Shown here in pieces: positions 27,501 through 36,018 of a DNA stretch of 64,000 bases. The stretch covers positions 186,001 to 250,000 of the forward strand of contig NZ_CAMPPY010000002.1 of assembly GCF_946902915.1 (NCBI RefSeq), in the 5' to 3' direction. This DNA is from Streptococcus sp. Marseille-Q5986 (GTDB taxonomy: Bacteria; Bacillota; Bacilli; Lactobacillales; Streptococcaceae). Positions within the stretch are counted from its first letter, which is position 1, and each line of letters begins with the position of its first letter. Below the pieces are notes generated by a model. The model made no database searches. It was not told the origin of the DNA and worked only from the letters and a program-made list of their open reading frames with translations. A program made the position numbers and the translations under genes.

Positions 27501-29378
27501 TTTAACAGCATCAGTATTAATTGCATCAAGAGCTGTTTTCTTATCATTGTTTACTTTTTCAATAGCTGCTTGTTTTTCTTCTTGAGTTGCGTCTTTATTA
27601 CCATTGATTTTTTCAATTTGTGCAGCTGCTGCTTGTTCTACTGCGTTAATAGCAGGTTGTTTATCCAGTTTTACAACATTTGTCAAAAGAACACTATCAG
27701 TAGATCCGTCTTTATAAGTAACGACAAGCTGATTACTTTGTTTTGCTACAGATTGAATGTAGTTTGATGCATTTTCTACTTCTGTATTATTTTTATCTGA
27801 CAATCTTGCATCATCAGCTGTGCTATATTTAATCTTGATATTCTCTTTAATTTTAGCAAAATCAGCTTCAGTTAGATTATCTACATCAGAAACCGCGATT
27901 TTATCAGCTTCGTTTGTCTGACTTTCAATATCGTATTTTTGAGTTTGTTCACGAACTACAAGTTTGAAAGCTCCTTCTTGAAGAAGATTAGTATTCTGAA
28001 GTGGTGGGGAAAATACTGCCCCCTCTAAATCTTCAGCTACTAGGTATCTTGTCATTAATGTTCCTACAAATTTTGGTTGATCTGGAACATTTACCGTTCC
28101 CACAATTTTCGTAATAGCTGGACTATCTGCTGGTGCATTAATACCATTAGTATCCGTCTGTGAGGTCATAGTTAAACCATAACTATTTACAACTTGTCCT
28201 TGTGCGGCACCAGAATTTCCTACAATACCTTTCGCCTGTACTATACGAAGATCCTTAATTTTTCCACTGTCGTCTGTAACACCAAATTCAAGATTTGTTT
28301 CTTCACCTTTATAAACATAGATTTCTTTTGCAGTAGAGAACGGAATAATTCCTTTGGGTCTTACATTCAGAACTTTACTTTTTTCAATTGTATCTACAGA
28401 GCCGTCATTATATGTTACAGCAAGTTTTGTAGAATCTGTTGGAGACACTACTACTTCTTTAATCAGTTGAGAAGGGTTGTTAACATCTGTTCCCGCTAAG
28501 TCTTGCAAACGAGCATCAGTATTCGTTTTAGAGTACTCTAATTGTAATCTTGATTTAATTGTTCCTAACTCATCGTCTGTAATGTTATCAATATCATTAA
28601 CAGTGATACGTTTAGAGCCCGTTAAATCTTTAACATCATACTTTTGAGTTTGTGGTTTAAGCATGACACGGAAAGCGTGATCGTTAGCTACTTCGTTTCC
28701 AGAACCAGTAAAATCTGTTCCTTCCGTATCCCTAACTCGCACATAACGCCAACCGAGAACCATACCTGTAGGGCTCTCCCCTTTTGTTGCTGCGTCTAGT
28801 CGATCTTTTGATAAATCATCTACTGCTGCTGGAGTACCTGAGTATCTGATAACCGCTGGTGTCGCTTCCGAAGCTGGTGTTTCAGTTGTAAACTCATTTG
28901 CTGTATATCCATACTGGGTATTGATTTTATCAGTTTCACCTGCTACAGGATTAAATAGCCTATTACCCCCTTGTAGCACCGTAGCTGCCAAAATCTTATC
29001 CGCATCGTCTTTTATTTTAATATCAAATGAGTTTTCTTCTGCTCCATAGACATAGATTTCTCGTTTAGCTGCATCAGAGTATGGAATCTCTACGGTCGGA
29101 TCAACGTTTGTGCGAGCAACAGTTGAAAGTGGAGTTTTATCTGTTGCTTCTGTTCTAAACGCATTATCTTTACCTTCAGTTGGAGTTACTGACGGAGCAG
29201 CAGCTGTTTCTGGCTGGATTTGATCCGCTTGAACAGATACAGCTCCATTACCTAAGAACATGAAGAGAGCAGCGACCGCTACACTAACCGCTCCAAAACT
29301 ATATTTACGGATCGAGTAACGAGTGACCTTCTCACGGTGCAGACGTTCAACACGACTCATAGATGGTTTGTTTGCCAT
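24507..29378 (-). CDS. YSIRK/LPxTG repeat surface protein
   Basis: 1623 residues from ATG 29378 (AAGGAG upstream). The YSIRK signal peptide is at 21-52 (YSIRKYSFGAVSVAVAALFM). Two related N-terminal beta domains follow, each with a motif like KEIYVYKGEETNLEFGV (about residues 100-400). A long helical region (about 590-1060) holds DUF1542-like repeats rich in Ala, Lys, Glu and Asp, then seven units of about 77 residues (LTDAEKKAVEDKVKAVNPDA type). The C-terminus has the sortase motif LPNTG, a hydrophobic stretch and a charged tail. It is predicted to be wall-anchored by sortase A and to act as an adhesin or matrix-binding protein. The domain plan resembles PavB/SasC-like adhesins, but ligand and identity are not shown. 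Confidence 0.9.
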   Translation of the reverse strand: MANKPSMSRVERLHREKVTRYSIRKYSFGAVSVAVAALFMFLGNGAVSVQADQIQPETAAAPSVTPTEGKDNAFRTEATDKTPLSTVARTNVDPTVEIPYSDAAKREIYVYGAEENSFDIKIKDDADKILAATVLQGGNRLFNPVAGETDKINTQYGYTANEFTTETPASEATPAVIRYSGTPAAVDDLSKDRLDAATKGESPTGMVLGWRYVRVRDTEGTDFTGSGNEVANDHAFRVMLKPQTQKYDVKDLTGSKRITVNDIDNITDDELGTIKSRLQLEYSKTNTDARLQDLAGTDVNNPSQLIKEVVVSPTDSTKLAVTYNDGSVDTIEKSKVLNVRPKGIIPFSTAKEIYVYKGEETNLEFGVTDDSGKIKDLRIVQAKGIVGNSGAAQGQVVNSYGLTMTSQTDTNGINAPADSPAITKIVGTVNVPDQPKFVGTLMTRYLVAEDLEGAVFSPPLQNTNLLQEGAFKLVVREQTQKYDIESQTNEADKIAVSDVDNLTEADFAKIKENIKIKYSTADDARLSDKNNTEVENASNYIQSVAKQSNQLVVTYKDGSTDSVLLTNVVKLDKQPAINAVEQAAAAQIEKINGNKDATQEEKQAAIEKVNNDKKTALDAINTDAVKTQDALTQAQNAGTTAIANDNPVVAVKPEAKQAIDEAVKAKEKEINKNANLSDKEKADALNKVKEEADKVKAQIDAAPTNAAVATAAGKIGDVLNKVNPVGKELAKETVTNVLAAKDKAKDLADKQLAKIDEQPNFTDTPEEATTAQTAVDDAEDKGIADVTAVNPVAKEEAKKAIADELATKNAEIDGRKDLTEEEKTKAKAEAKQLADAQLAKIDEQPDNVDDPKALPAVQTAVVDAGKKGVADVKAVNPEAVAKPAAKQAIDDKLAEQLKEIANTPDATDEEKAVVVQAAKDLAEQAKQAIDDAKTDAEVKKLQAEAKEEINKSVPVVEDKPNARKAIEAEAKAKKEAIDARTDLTPKAKENLKSEVDAIANQAKKAVDKATSATDVDKIEEADKAAIKAVDEVKEPVNKTLVQDPAKLTDEEKAKILEEVKKVNPTAKDVKYNEEGNIEVTTENGDKGIVIPTKLVKTEVDLDNGKGGNDINKPLDKVVVQDPANLTDAEKAKLVDEVKAVNPDAVVTIDDKGTVTVSAPDGETAAILAVELVRTKDDTTKPDAGNSEIVKPADKVVGEPTDPAAQTKVEEKLKELNPEAKSIKFDDKGTATVTLNDGTTATIPAKDLFKSPEDAAKPNAGNDIVKPADKTVVANPEKLTDAEKKAVEDKVKAVNPDATVVVDDKGNTTVTTPEGKTAIIPASDLTKSSEDAAKPEAGNNVNTPAAKTEVQDLANLTPEEKKMVEDKVKAVNPDATVVVDDKGNATVTTPEGKTAVIPASDLTKSSEDAAKPEAGNNVNTPATRVLVGDKAKLTADEIEKVKESIKAVNPGSTVVVDENGNATVTTPEGKTATIPAAQLVKDAKDVAAKNNGENTNVDFEKETVVDLNNLTDAEKEAAKAKIKGVNADVVEVIFDKAGDATVITKDGKVYTIVSKDIFKQRPSTDNGSSANASQTASAQANARKASKELPNTGTADSTVAMVAAAASALLGLGLAGRRKEDEEA
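25117..25578 (-). repeat. Tandem 231-bp repeat inside the surface-protein gene
   Basis: Bases 25117-25347 and 25348-25578 are two adjacent units of exactly 231 bases (77 codons) that are almost identical over most of their length. Five more diverged units of 225-231 bases surround them. Near-identity indicates recent duplication or gene conversion, and unit number probably varies among strains. Confidence 0.85.
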
Positions 29379-29450
29379 TATTTTCTCCTTTTATCAGGTC
29401 AATTGATTTGATTTTCACATGACACCTGCATACAAAAATCCGACACTTAT

Positions 29451-29516
29451 ATTTTACCTTATTTTCAATATATATGCAAATGATTTTATTTGAAATTTTC
29501 GCAAAAAAAAAAAAAA
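29451..29516 (-). promoter_or_regulatory. Promoter of the surface-protein gene with a 14-base homopolymer upstream
   Basis: On the minus strand TTGCAT (29479-29474), a 17-base spacer and TAAAAT (29456-29451) form a good sigma-A promoter about 75 bases before the start codon. A run of 14 A (plus strand) lies at 29503-29516, 23 bases upstream of the -35 box. Such tracts can act as UP-like elements and can vary in length by slippage. Confidence 0.65.
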
Positions 29517-29790
29517 CGTCTTGGGAAAGCGAGGACTTTTTGCACAAATTCATTTAGTATATTTTCCCGTTTTTATAAATAAATAAGTCGCACATTTTTA
29601 TAATGAATTTACTTTTGTTTTAATTCCATTCACAAAGATAGCACATTCATATAGGAGTGTTAGTAAAATAAATAAGTTTGAAGGGTGAAATAAACTATTT
29701 CTACACCGCATAAGAAAAAATTATTCGTAAAAAATATGAACCAAAAATAAAACATACTACCTCATTTCGGTAACATGTCATTATTTTCTC

Positions 29791-30240
29791 TTACAAGGAA
29801 GCCTCAAACTCAGCGACAGTCATGTCCAGTTACTGGCTAGCAACTTCAGAATTCAGAAGACCTTGGCGAATCATATCTAAAAAGTAACGAGTTTCCCACG
29901 TTCAAGTTCCTGTTCAATACCTTTCTCAAGCCCTCAGATCGACCGCGTTCTAGTCCTTTTTCTTCAGCTTGTTCCAAGGCGTAGTCCTGCGCTAACAAGG
30001 CTTGTTCTTCTCGCATACGTAGTTGGCTAAACATTTTTCTGCCATCCTCGGACCAGCTCTTATAGTCCAGCAGTTGGTCTGCCTGGCTAATAGCTCGCTC
30101 GAGTTACTGAGTAAAGGGCTTGTTTCCAAAAAACTCCAACCAGGGCTTGCGAATCTTGTCTTTGCTGCTTTCCTCAATTTGAAATTGAAAGACTTAAATC
30201 TAGTCCGGTTAAGTCACATCATGCCCACCTAGTTTCAGGT
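29791..30240 (-). pseudogene. PD-(D/E)XK nuclease-family transposase (Rpn-like), C-terminal remnant
   Basis: Joined frames read IRKPWLEFFGNKPFTQ, stop, then LERAISQADQLLDYKSWSED, KMFSQLRMREEQALLAQDYA, a Glu/Lys/Gly/Arg-rich stretch and a terminal TVAEFEASL. This is the C-terminal half of the PD-(D/E)XK nuclease family transposase group common in streptococci. At least two stops and one frame change are present, and the nuclease core is missing. It is a decayed mobile-gene relic between two surface-protein genes. Confidence 0.7.
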
Positions 30241-30309
30241 GAAGTCAAATCTTAACTTCGTAAAGGAGAGGCACTTTCTCTACATGAAACAATAGATAAA
30301 GTCCGTCAT

Positions 30310-30357
30310 CTTATTAACAACCTTATCCACAGTTTGTGCATAAGATTGTTAATAAGT
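30310..30357. other. Inverted repeat enclosing two DnaA-box-like sites
   Basis: CTTATTAACAA at 30310-30320 pairs with TTGTTAATAAG at 30345-30355. Inside are TTATCCACA at 30323-30331 (exact DnaA box) and TGTGCATAA at 30336-30344 (reverse of TTATGCACA, one mismatch). No gene is near enough for a simple terminator reading, and there is no T run. Confidence 0.55.
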
Positions 30358-30592
30358 GATACCTCTTTTCATAAATCTATTCTGATCCAGTCATCATTCC
30401 TCAAAAATTATTTTTTATTACAATGTATGAATGGCTGTTCGACTGACTGCTACAACTTATCCGTCAAAAGATAATAAATTGAACTTCCCGCTCTCTCTAG
30501 TCATACTTGGTCTTTGTTAGCTAGTCTATCAATTCAAAAAGAAGGAGCTATAAACTCCATTTAGCTATAATCAAGCAGATATATCCCCATAA

Positions 30593-30601
30593 TTATCCAC
30601 A
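30593..30601 (+). other. Second exact DnaA box
   Basis: TTATCCACA, 262 bases from the first copy, in a region with no gene. The remaining gap between 30241 and 30766 shows no other feature I can support. Confidence 0.5.
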
Positions 30602-30766
30602 AGCTGTTGATAACTTCTGTGAATTACCCATTTTTTTGGAACTGTTTCACTCTCAGTTGTCTATTATCTCTAAGGTTAATAGGATATTCCCACTCTTATA
30701 AATCTATGGAAAAGTCTGAAAATCACTCCATGTTCATATAAACTGTCATTTTCAAGAAACAAGGTC

Positions 30767-30962
30767 ATACTCTTCTAAAATCTCTTCAAACCACGTCAGC
30801 GTCGCCTTACCGTAGGTATAGTTACTGACTTCGTCAGTTTTATCTACAACCTCAAAACCATGTTTTGAGCTGACTTCGTCAGTTTTATCTGCAACCTAAA
30901 AGCTGTACTTTGAACAACCTGCGGCTCGCTTCCTAGTTTGCTTTTTGATTTTCATTGAGTAT
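30767..30962 (+). repeat. BOX element, copy 3 (two boxB modules)
   Basis: boxA begins ATACTCTTCTAAAATCTCTT. Two boxB modules each contain GACTTCGTCAGTTTTATCT, and boxC ends GATTTTCATTGAGTAT. At 196 bases it is the longest of the six copies here. Confidence 0.9.
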
Positions 30963-30978
30963 CAAATCTGACAAGAAC

Positions 30979-31023
30979 CAAAAAACACCTCTCTGAATGT
31001 TCATTCCAGCGAGATGTTCCTTT
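30979..31023 (-). terminator. Terminator of the metalloprotease gene
   Basis: AACATCTCGCTG pairs with CAGAGAGGTGTTT on the minus strand with a loop of about 12 bases, then TTTT. It lies just after the stop at 31028. Confidence 0.7.
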
Positions 31024-31027
31024 TATC

Positions 31028-34000
31028 TTAGCTATTGTAAATCGATTGTCTAAAGTCATCTGAATCTTTGAGATAAGCTTTATAAATCGCTTTTTTCAGT
31101 TTTTGAACGGGTGTTTCGATAAATTTAAACTTTTTAGCAGCTGTATTGCCTGATTTTATTTGAGCAAGTTCTTCTTTAACAGCTTTCTGCATCAAGTCAC
31201 TTAACTGCTGACTTGTCAGCCTTACTTCCTGACCTTCATATTGGATTGTCAAAGGTTTCAATTGATCAATCTTAGCTACTCTTTCCTTGATCTGTGCTTT
31301 TTTGAACTCAGCATAGCTCTTACCATTCAAAATTTTATTGAAAATGTAAGTATCAGATAGAGGCTTGTTCTCAGATTCTGCTGCTTGTTTGTATTGATTT
31401 GACACATAAGGAACAAAGCCTTCATAATAACCCAAAGCAGCCATCAATTCAAATGCTTGTTTTCTAAAGGTGATGTCCCCACTCATACCAGAGTCATTTT
31501 GACTAACACCATAAATGGTATCAAACATATCAACAGTATAGTAACCGTTTGCTGCAATCTTACCTTTATCCAAAAAACCAGCAATAATATAACGATTGAC
31601 CAGGATATGATTGTCAATCAAACTATCAATATCTGTCAATTTTTTGGCATCTTCTAATGTCAGAGCTTGAATTTCCTCACTCTTATGAGTTGGTTTAACC
31701 GCTGGATTGCGGTAATCTACCCAAGTTCTAGGACCTGTTGAAGTGATTGGCGTTATTTTTTTGAAATAACTCATCTTGTCTTCTGCAGATAAGTTTCTAC
31801 TTGCCTCTGCTTCTAGGTAATCTAGAGTATAAAGGACATCAAAACTTCCCTTCATGTAAGATTGCAAATCTTCTGCCGTTTTAAATCGATCAGGTGTTTT
31901 ATTGTAAAATCCATTCTTATCACTCTCATCATATACAAAATTGAGATTGAAATAAGTATCTTTTTCTGGATTATAGGAGTTTTCAAAAATACCACGCGCA
32001 TAAAACTCTGCTCCTGTGCCATCTCGACGACCGTGATTATTAAACAAGACCGTTCTATCTAGTAAGTGCGTCATTTCATGAGAATAAGTCGCTGAACCTC
32101 TATCATCCAAAACCCTATCTATAAAGTAACGGACACCTAATCCATTGGCCTCAGCTCCCACCTTACTTACTGGAGAATAGTAATTCATAGGGGTCATAAA
32201 CTGGTCGACTCCCTTATCAGCTCCACTACCAGTAGCTGGTGACCAAGTGCTATCAATCTGGGCATTCGGATTGCTTGTATATTTCTTCATCGTATCAATA
32301 ATCAAGCGATTTGTAAGCAACTTATCACGATTTTCTGGTTTTGTTATACGATAAAGAGTATCAACATAGTTGGCTTGCTGTACAGCCGCCTTTTCAATTA
32401 AAGACTTGACTCTAGCCAGCTCAGCCTGATACTTAGTTGGATTAGACTGGGCAAGAGAGGTATCTATATAGGAACCAATGTTACCATAGGTAATCGTCGC
32501 CATATTACTAATCACGTAAACATGTGGTTCTTTCACATTCAAAAGTCCCAAAATAGCAGCCATATTAGCCTCTTGTTTACGAGGATCCTTTTCCCCAGCT
32601 GTCAACTTGCTATATAGCCCGACATACGCTGAAGGATTTTCTTTAGATGGTTTGTCGACAATCATAGCTTGGCTAGATTTTTTAAGCCAAGTATCCGCAT
32701 CATCTGACGTAAAGAGTTGGCGATTGCTGTCTAAAAATTCCTTCAAGCTAGCCTTACCTGTAATAGTAGATAAGTATTTTGTAAATGTTTGAGGACTATT
32801 GGTCAATTTCATCTCTTCATAAGACATGGACCCTAATTTTTTCAAACTATCCAAGGCTGTCATCGTCTTATTGCCAAATGAACTTGGATTAAAGGCCAGA
32901 ATATCACGAATATTCGTGTCCCCAAATTGAATATTATAAAAACGATTGATATAAGACAGTCCCAACAAGATCTGCTCTTTATATTGCTCAAGCTCTTGTT
33001 TGACCTTGCTGCGATTTTCAGGGGTATCTCCTATAATCCCCAAAGTATGCGAGGCAATCTTTTTGAAACTTGACTCAGCTTGCGTCTTCGTCTGATCAAA
33101 GCTTTCTTGAATTGACAGTTTTTGAAGATACTCTGTGCGCAACATATCTTTGATCTCTTGGTCAGTGATGTTTGGGTGTGTTTTTCCTAGCAAGATTTTA
33201 CGCAGGATAATATCTCGAGGATCATGGGTAGGCTCTAACTGCGCTTTTAATTTTTCATTTGTCAACAAGTCTACATTTCTCATCTCCGCAGTAGCTCCCG
33301 TCACATCCACTGCATTTTCTAACTCGCTATTTTCTGGCAGTAAATGCGGTTTCTCCTCTTTCCTTCCAACCAAGATTACTTTTTGTCGCATAGACTTAGT
33401 TATTTCAGTCTTCTCTACTGGATTTGTTAACTCTCCTGTATCCGGATTAACTTCATAAGTTTTAGTTATTGTTGTTTCACCTTGTTCACCTACATCTTCA
33501 ACTACTTCTTTTCCTTTTGGAAGTCCAGGGTCATCTTTTCTCAACTCAGTGATTTCTATAGGTGACGCTATCTTTTCCACATTTCCAACTTTTACTACTT
33601 TGTCTTTAGCTGGAATATTTTCAGTGGTTGTTTCTTCTGAGATAGCCCCTGTTTCTTGATTCAATGTGTATTTTGTAGTTGATACTGAGCTACCATTCTC
33701 CCCTGGTGTTTCTACTTGTTGCTCTTTGTAATTTAAAGCTAGCGATGCTGTATAGATTGTTTTAAAAGGAATTTCTTGTGATTGAACTGTTGGTTTTGTT
33801 CCTACTGCCGTTATTTTCGCTTGCATTGCTTTGGCTACTTTTGTCGTTACAGCTGGCTCAGTCAAGTCTCCTGTTTGTGCATTTACTTTATAAACACGAA
33901 TAGTAGTCGTTTCTTCATCTTGACCTTGTTCTCTAACTACTTTAACCCCTTTATCAAGTGACTCATCCGCGACAAACTGTTCACCTCTTTTGACTGTTGA

Positions 34001-35665
34001 TGTTGTTTCTTCTACATTCCCAATCTTAACAATTCTAACCACCGGTTCTTTCTCTATTTTTGTTGAAGTATGTTCTACTATTTTCCCAGTACTTTCATCA
34101 AAACTGTAAGAAGTAGTTGTCACTTCCTTACCATTTTCGCCTGCTACTTCTACTTGTTGCTCTTTGTAATTTAAAACTGGCGATGCTGTATAGATTGTCT
34201 TATATTCCAATACTTTTTCTTTCGTTACTGGACTTGGGACAGTTGGTTTCTTCTGAGAATCTGACTGGTCTTGAGAAGCTAAGGGGTCAGGCTGAGCAGT
34301 TGGTTCTGGTTCATTTGCTTGACCTGTGTTGACCTCTAGAGATGGAGGCAGTTGTTCTGGTTGCTTCGGCTCGGCTTCGGGTTTGTCAGGTGTTTGTTTC
34401 TCGCCTGGTGTTGCTTCTGTACCCGGCGTTTCTTCTGCTCCTGGTCTTGGTTGTCCTATTCCATCAACTGGTTTTGTCTCTGTTTCATTCTCTACTATTG
34501 GAGTTTTTTCAGGTTGAACTGGTCTGCTCTCCTCAGATTTTGGTTCAACTTCTTCCTTAGTCCCAACTGCAATCACCTTGTTCACTGGTTCTTTTGTGAT
34601 TACATTTTCTATAACTTTGCTAGATTTTTCTCCATTAACGATAGTGACTTCCGTATAGATGGTGCGTTCACCAACAATACCTTCTTGAACAACTTTAACT
34701 TGACCTTTAGCTAAGGTTGCATCTTCTTGTTCTATCGTTTGGAAAGCAACCTCCTCTGTAGTGACTAGCAATTCTGGTTTCTCTACTATGGCATTTAACA
34801 CACCTTCCTCAGGACTTGTTTTATAATCACTAGTATCTTCTGCTTTCGGTTGTTCTCCTTGGGGATTTCCTGCAACTTCTTCCTTAGTCCCTATAGGCAC
34901 AATTTTAGCAGGAGTTTGTTGACTTACAGGAGATTCAACAATTTTCTCAACTGCGTAGGATGGTTGAGGAGATTGCACAAAATCTTCAATCGCGCTAAAA
35001 TGAGATGCAGTCTGTGGTACAATCTTCTTAGATTGAGGTTCTGAACTTTCTTCCTTTTGAGATAATGCTGGCGACTCTACCTTATCAACAGAAAGTTCCT
35101 TGTTACTACTATCTCTTACCAAATAATATCCCGTAAATTCATATCCATGAACTCTTTCAGGACTTGGTAGAAACTGACCTTCTACCCTTTTAACAAGGGC
35201 CGGTTGCAATTCTACCAGATTTTCAATAGCAGAGATGGATACTCCCCAGCCACCAACAGCAAAGATGGTCACAAGGAAGTAAGACGCTCCCTTTTTTCTC
35301 TTGATTAAAGTGAAGGAAAGCAATAATAATCCTGCTCCCAGGATAAACATCCCATCATTAGAAAACAGACCTGTTTCTGGTAATCTTGTAGCCAATTTTC
35401 GATAGATAAAATAATATTCTTTTCCTTCTTCTACTTCAATCTTATTTTCTTCAAACCATTGCAACTCAGATTTCAGCTTTTCAGATAAATCCTGCTCATC
35501 CAAATAATGACTTGAAATTAGTGTTGAAGTCCTTTCTGTAGCCTGGACGGGTTGAGCCCCCATACCAGCAAAAAATAAACTCGTGCCTAGCAAGACCGAG
35601 CAAGCTCCTATTGCATATTTCCTCAAAGAAAAACGCTGCTTTCTCTCAAATTGAAATTCTTTCAT
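31028..35665 (-). CDS. Zinc metalloprotease, peptidase family M26 (ZmpB/ZmpC/IgA1-protease-like)
   Basis: 1545 residues from ATG 35665, chosen over one five codons upstream because AGGA lies 7 bases before it. A YSIRK-like signal (FSLRKYAIGACSVLLG) is followed by LPETG at 95-99, two hydrophobic segments and KRKKG: the N-terminal sortase motif typical of streptococcal M26 enzymes. Residues about 200-760 hold Pro/Glu-rich sequence and several G5-like units (IYTASPVLNYKEQQVE and similar). The catalytic domain has HEMTH at 1196-1200, with Glu1220 as likely third zinc ligand. Family members cleave IgA1, mucins or other host proteins. Which substrate applies here cannot be told; it is shorter than ZmpB and ZmpC. 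Confidence 0.9.
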   Translation of the reverse strand: MKEFQFERKQRFSLRKYAIGACSVLLGTSLFFAGMGAQPVQATERTSTLISSHYLDEQDLSEKLKSELQWFEENKIEVEEGKEYYFIYRKLATRLPETGLFSNDGMFILGAGLLLLSFTLIKRKKGASYFLVTIFAVGGWGVSISAIENLVELQPALVKRVEGQFLPSPERVHGYEFTGYYLVRDSSNKELSVDKVESPALSQKEESSEPQSKKIVPQTASHFSAIEDFVQSPQPSYAVEKIVESPVSQQTPAKIVPIGTKEEVAGNPQGEQPKAEDTSDYKTSPEEGVLNAIVEKPELLVTTEEVAFQTIEQEDATLAKGQVKVVQEGIVGERTIYTEVTIVNGEKSSKVIENVITKEPVNKVIAVGTKEEVEPKSEESRPVQPEKTPIVENETETKPVDGIGQPRPGAEETPGTEATPGEKQTPDKPEAEPKQPEQLPPSLEVNTGQANEPEPTAQPDPLASQDQSDSQKKPTVPSPVTKEKVLEYKTIYTASPVLNYKEQQVEVAGENGKEVTTTSYSFDESTGKIVEHTSTKIEKEPVVRIVKIGNVEETTSTVKRGEQFVADESLDKGVKVVREQGQDEETTTIRVYKVNAQTGDLTEPAVTTKVAKAMQAKITAVGTKPTVQSQEIPFKTIYTASLALNYKEQQVETPGENGSSVSTTKYTLNQETGAISEETTTENIPAKDKVVKVGNVEKIASPIEITELRKDDPGLPKGKEVVEDVGEQGETTITKTYEVNPDTGELTNPVEKTEITKSMRQKVILVGRKEEKPHLLPENSELENAVDVTGATAEMRNVDLLTNEKLKAQLEPTHDPRDIILRKILLGKTHPNITDQEIKDMLRTEYLQKLSIQESFDQTKTQAESSFKKIASHTLGIIGDTPENRSKVKQELEQYKEQILLGLSYINRFYNIQFGDTNIRDILAFNPSSFGNKTMTALDSLKKLGSMSYEEMKLTNSPQTFTKYLSTITGKASLKEFLDSNRQLFTSDDADTWLKKSSQAMIVDKPSKENPSAYVGLYSKLTAGEKDPRKQEANMAAILGLLNVKEPHVYVISNMATITYGNIGSYIDTSLAQSNPTKYQAELARVKSLIEKAAVQQANYVDTLYRITKPENRDKLLTNRLIIDTMKKYTSNPNAQIDSTWSPATGSGADKGVDQFMTPMNYYSPVSKVGAEANGLGVRYFIDRVLDDRGSATYSHEMTHLLDRTVLFNNHGRRDGTGAEFYARGIFENSYNPEKDTYFNLNFVYDESDKNGFYNKTPDRFKTAEDLQSYMKGSFDVLYTLDYLEAEASRNLSAEDKMSYFKKITPITSTGPRTWVDYRNPAVKPTHKSEEIQALTLEDAKKLTDIDSLIDNHILVNRYIIAGFLDKGKIAANGYYTVDMFDTIYGVSQNDSGMSGDITFRKQAFELMAALGYYEGFVPYVSNQYKQAAESENKPLSDTYIFNKILNGKSYAEFKKAQIKERVAKIDQLKPLTIQYEGQEVRLTSQQLSDLMQKAVKEELAQIKSGNTAAKKFKFIETPVQKLKKAIYKAYLKDSDDFRQSIYNS

Positions 35666-35833
35666 CCCATATCCTATCATTCATTATTACTGTATATTTA
35701 GTATATCAGAAATAGTTTGTATTCACAAATCTTTCTAGTTATTCCCTTATCATTCCAAGTTGAGAGAGACAACATACAATAATTTTTATTTAAATGTATA
35801 TCAATGTTCTTTGCTTTTCTTAACAAACGCAAT

Positions 35834-35862
35834 GCAAAAAGAGCCTGTTGCCAAGCTCTTTG
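35834..35862 (-). terminator. Terminator of the SPFH gene, beyond a BOX element
   Basis: AAAGAGCTT and AAGAGC-like arms (CAAAAAGAGCCTG / CAAGCTCTTTG) form a hairpin followed by TTTT in the minus direction. BOX copy 4 separates it from the SPFH stop codon. Confidence 0.6.
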
Positions 35863-36012
35863 TACTCAATGAAAATCAAAGAGCAAACTAGGAAACTAGC
35901 CGCAGACTGCTCAAAACACTGTTTTGAGGTTGTAGATAAGACTGACGAAGTCAGTCACATATATACGGCAAGGCGACGCTGACGTGGTTTGAAGAGATTT
36001 TCGAAGAGTATT
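35863..36012 (-). repeat. BOX element, copy 4
   Basis: boxC TACTCAATGAAAATCAAAG, one boxB with GACGAAGTCAGTC, and boxA ending GAAGAGATTTTCGAAGAGTA. It ends six bases before the stop codon of the SPFH gene, apparently inserted between gene and terminator. Confidence 0.9.
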
Positions 36013-36018
36013 AGTCTA

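Noticed and set aside
25036..27585. Long open frames on the plus strand opposite the YSIRK surface-protein gene, with Ser/Thr/Ala-rich translations
   Set aside because: They are mirror frames of a Lys/Glu/Ala-rich repeat gene. They lack ribosome sites, and the opposite frame has YSIRK, LPxTG and clear repeats.
34117..34714. Overlapping plus-strand open frames opposite the metalloprotease
   Set aside because: Shadows of the Pro/Glu-rich linker region, with no ribosome sites and no recognisable motif.
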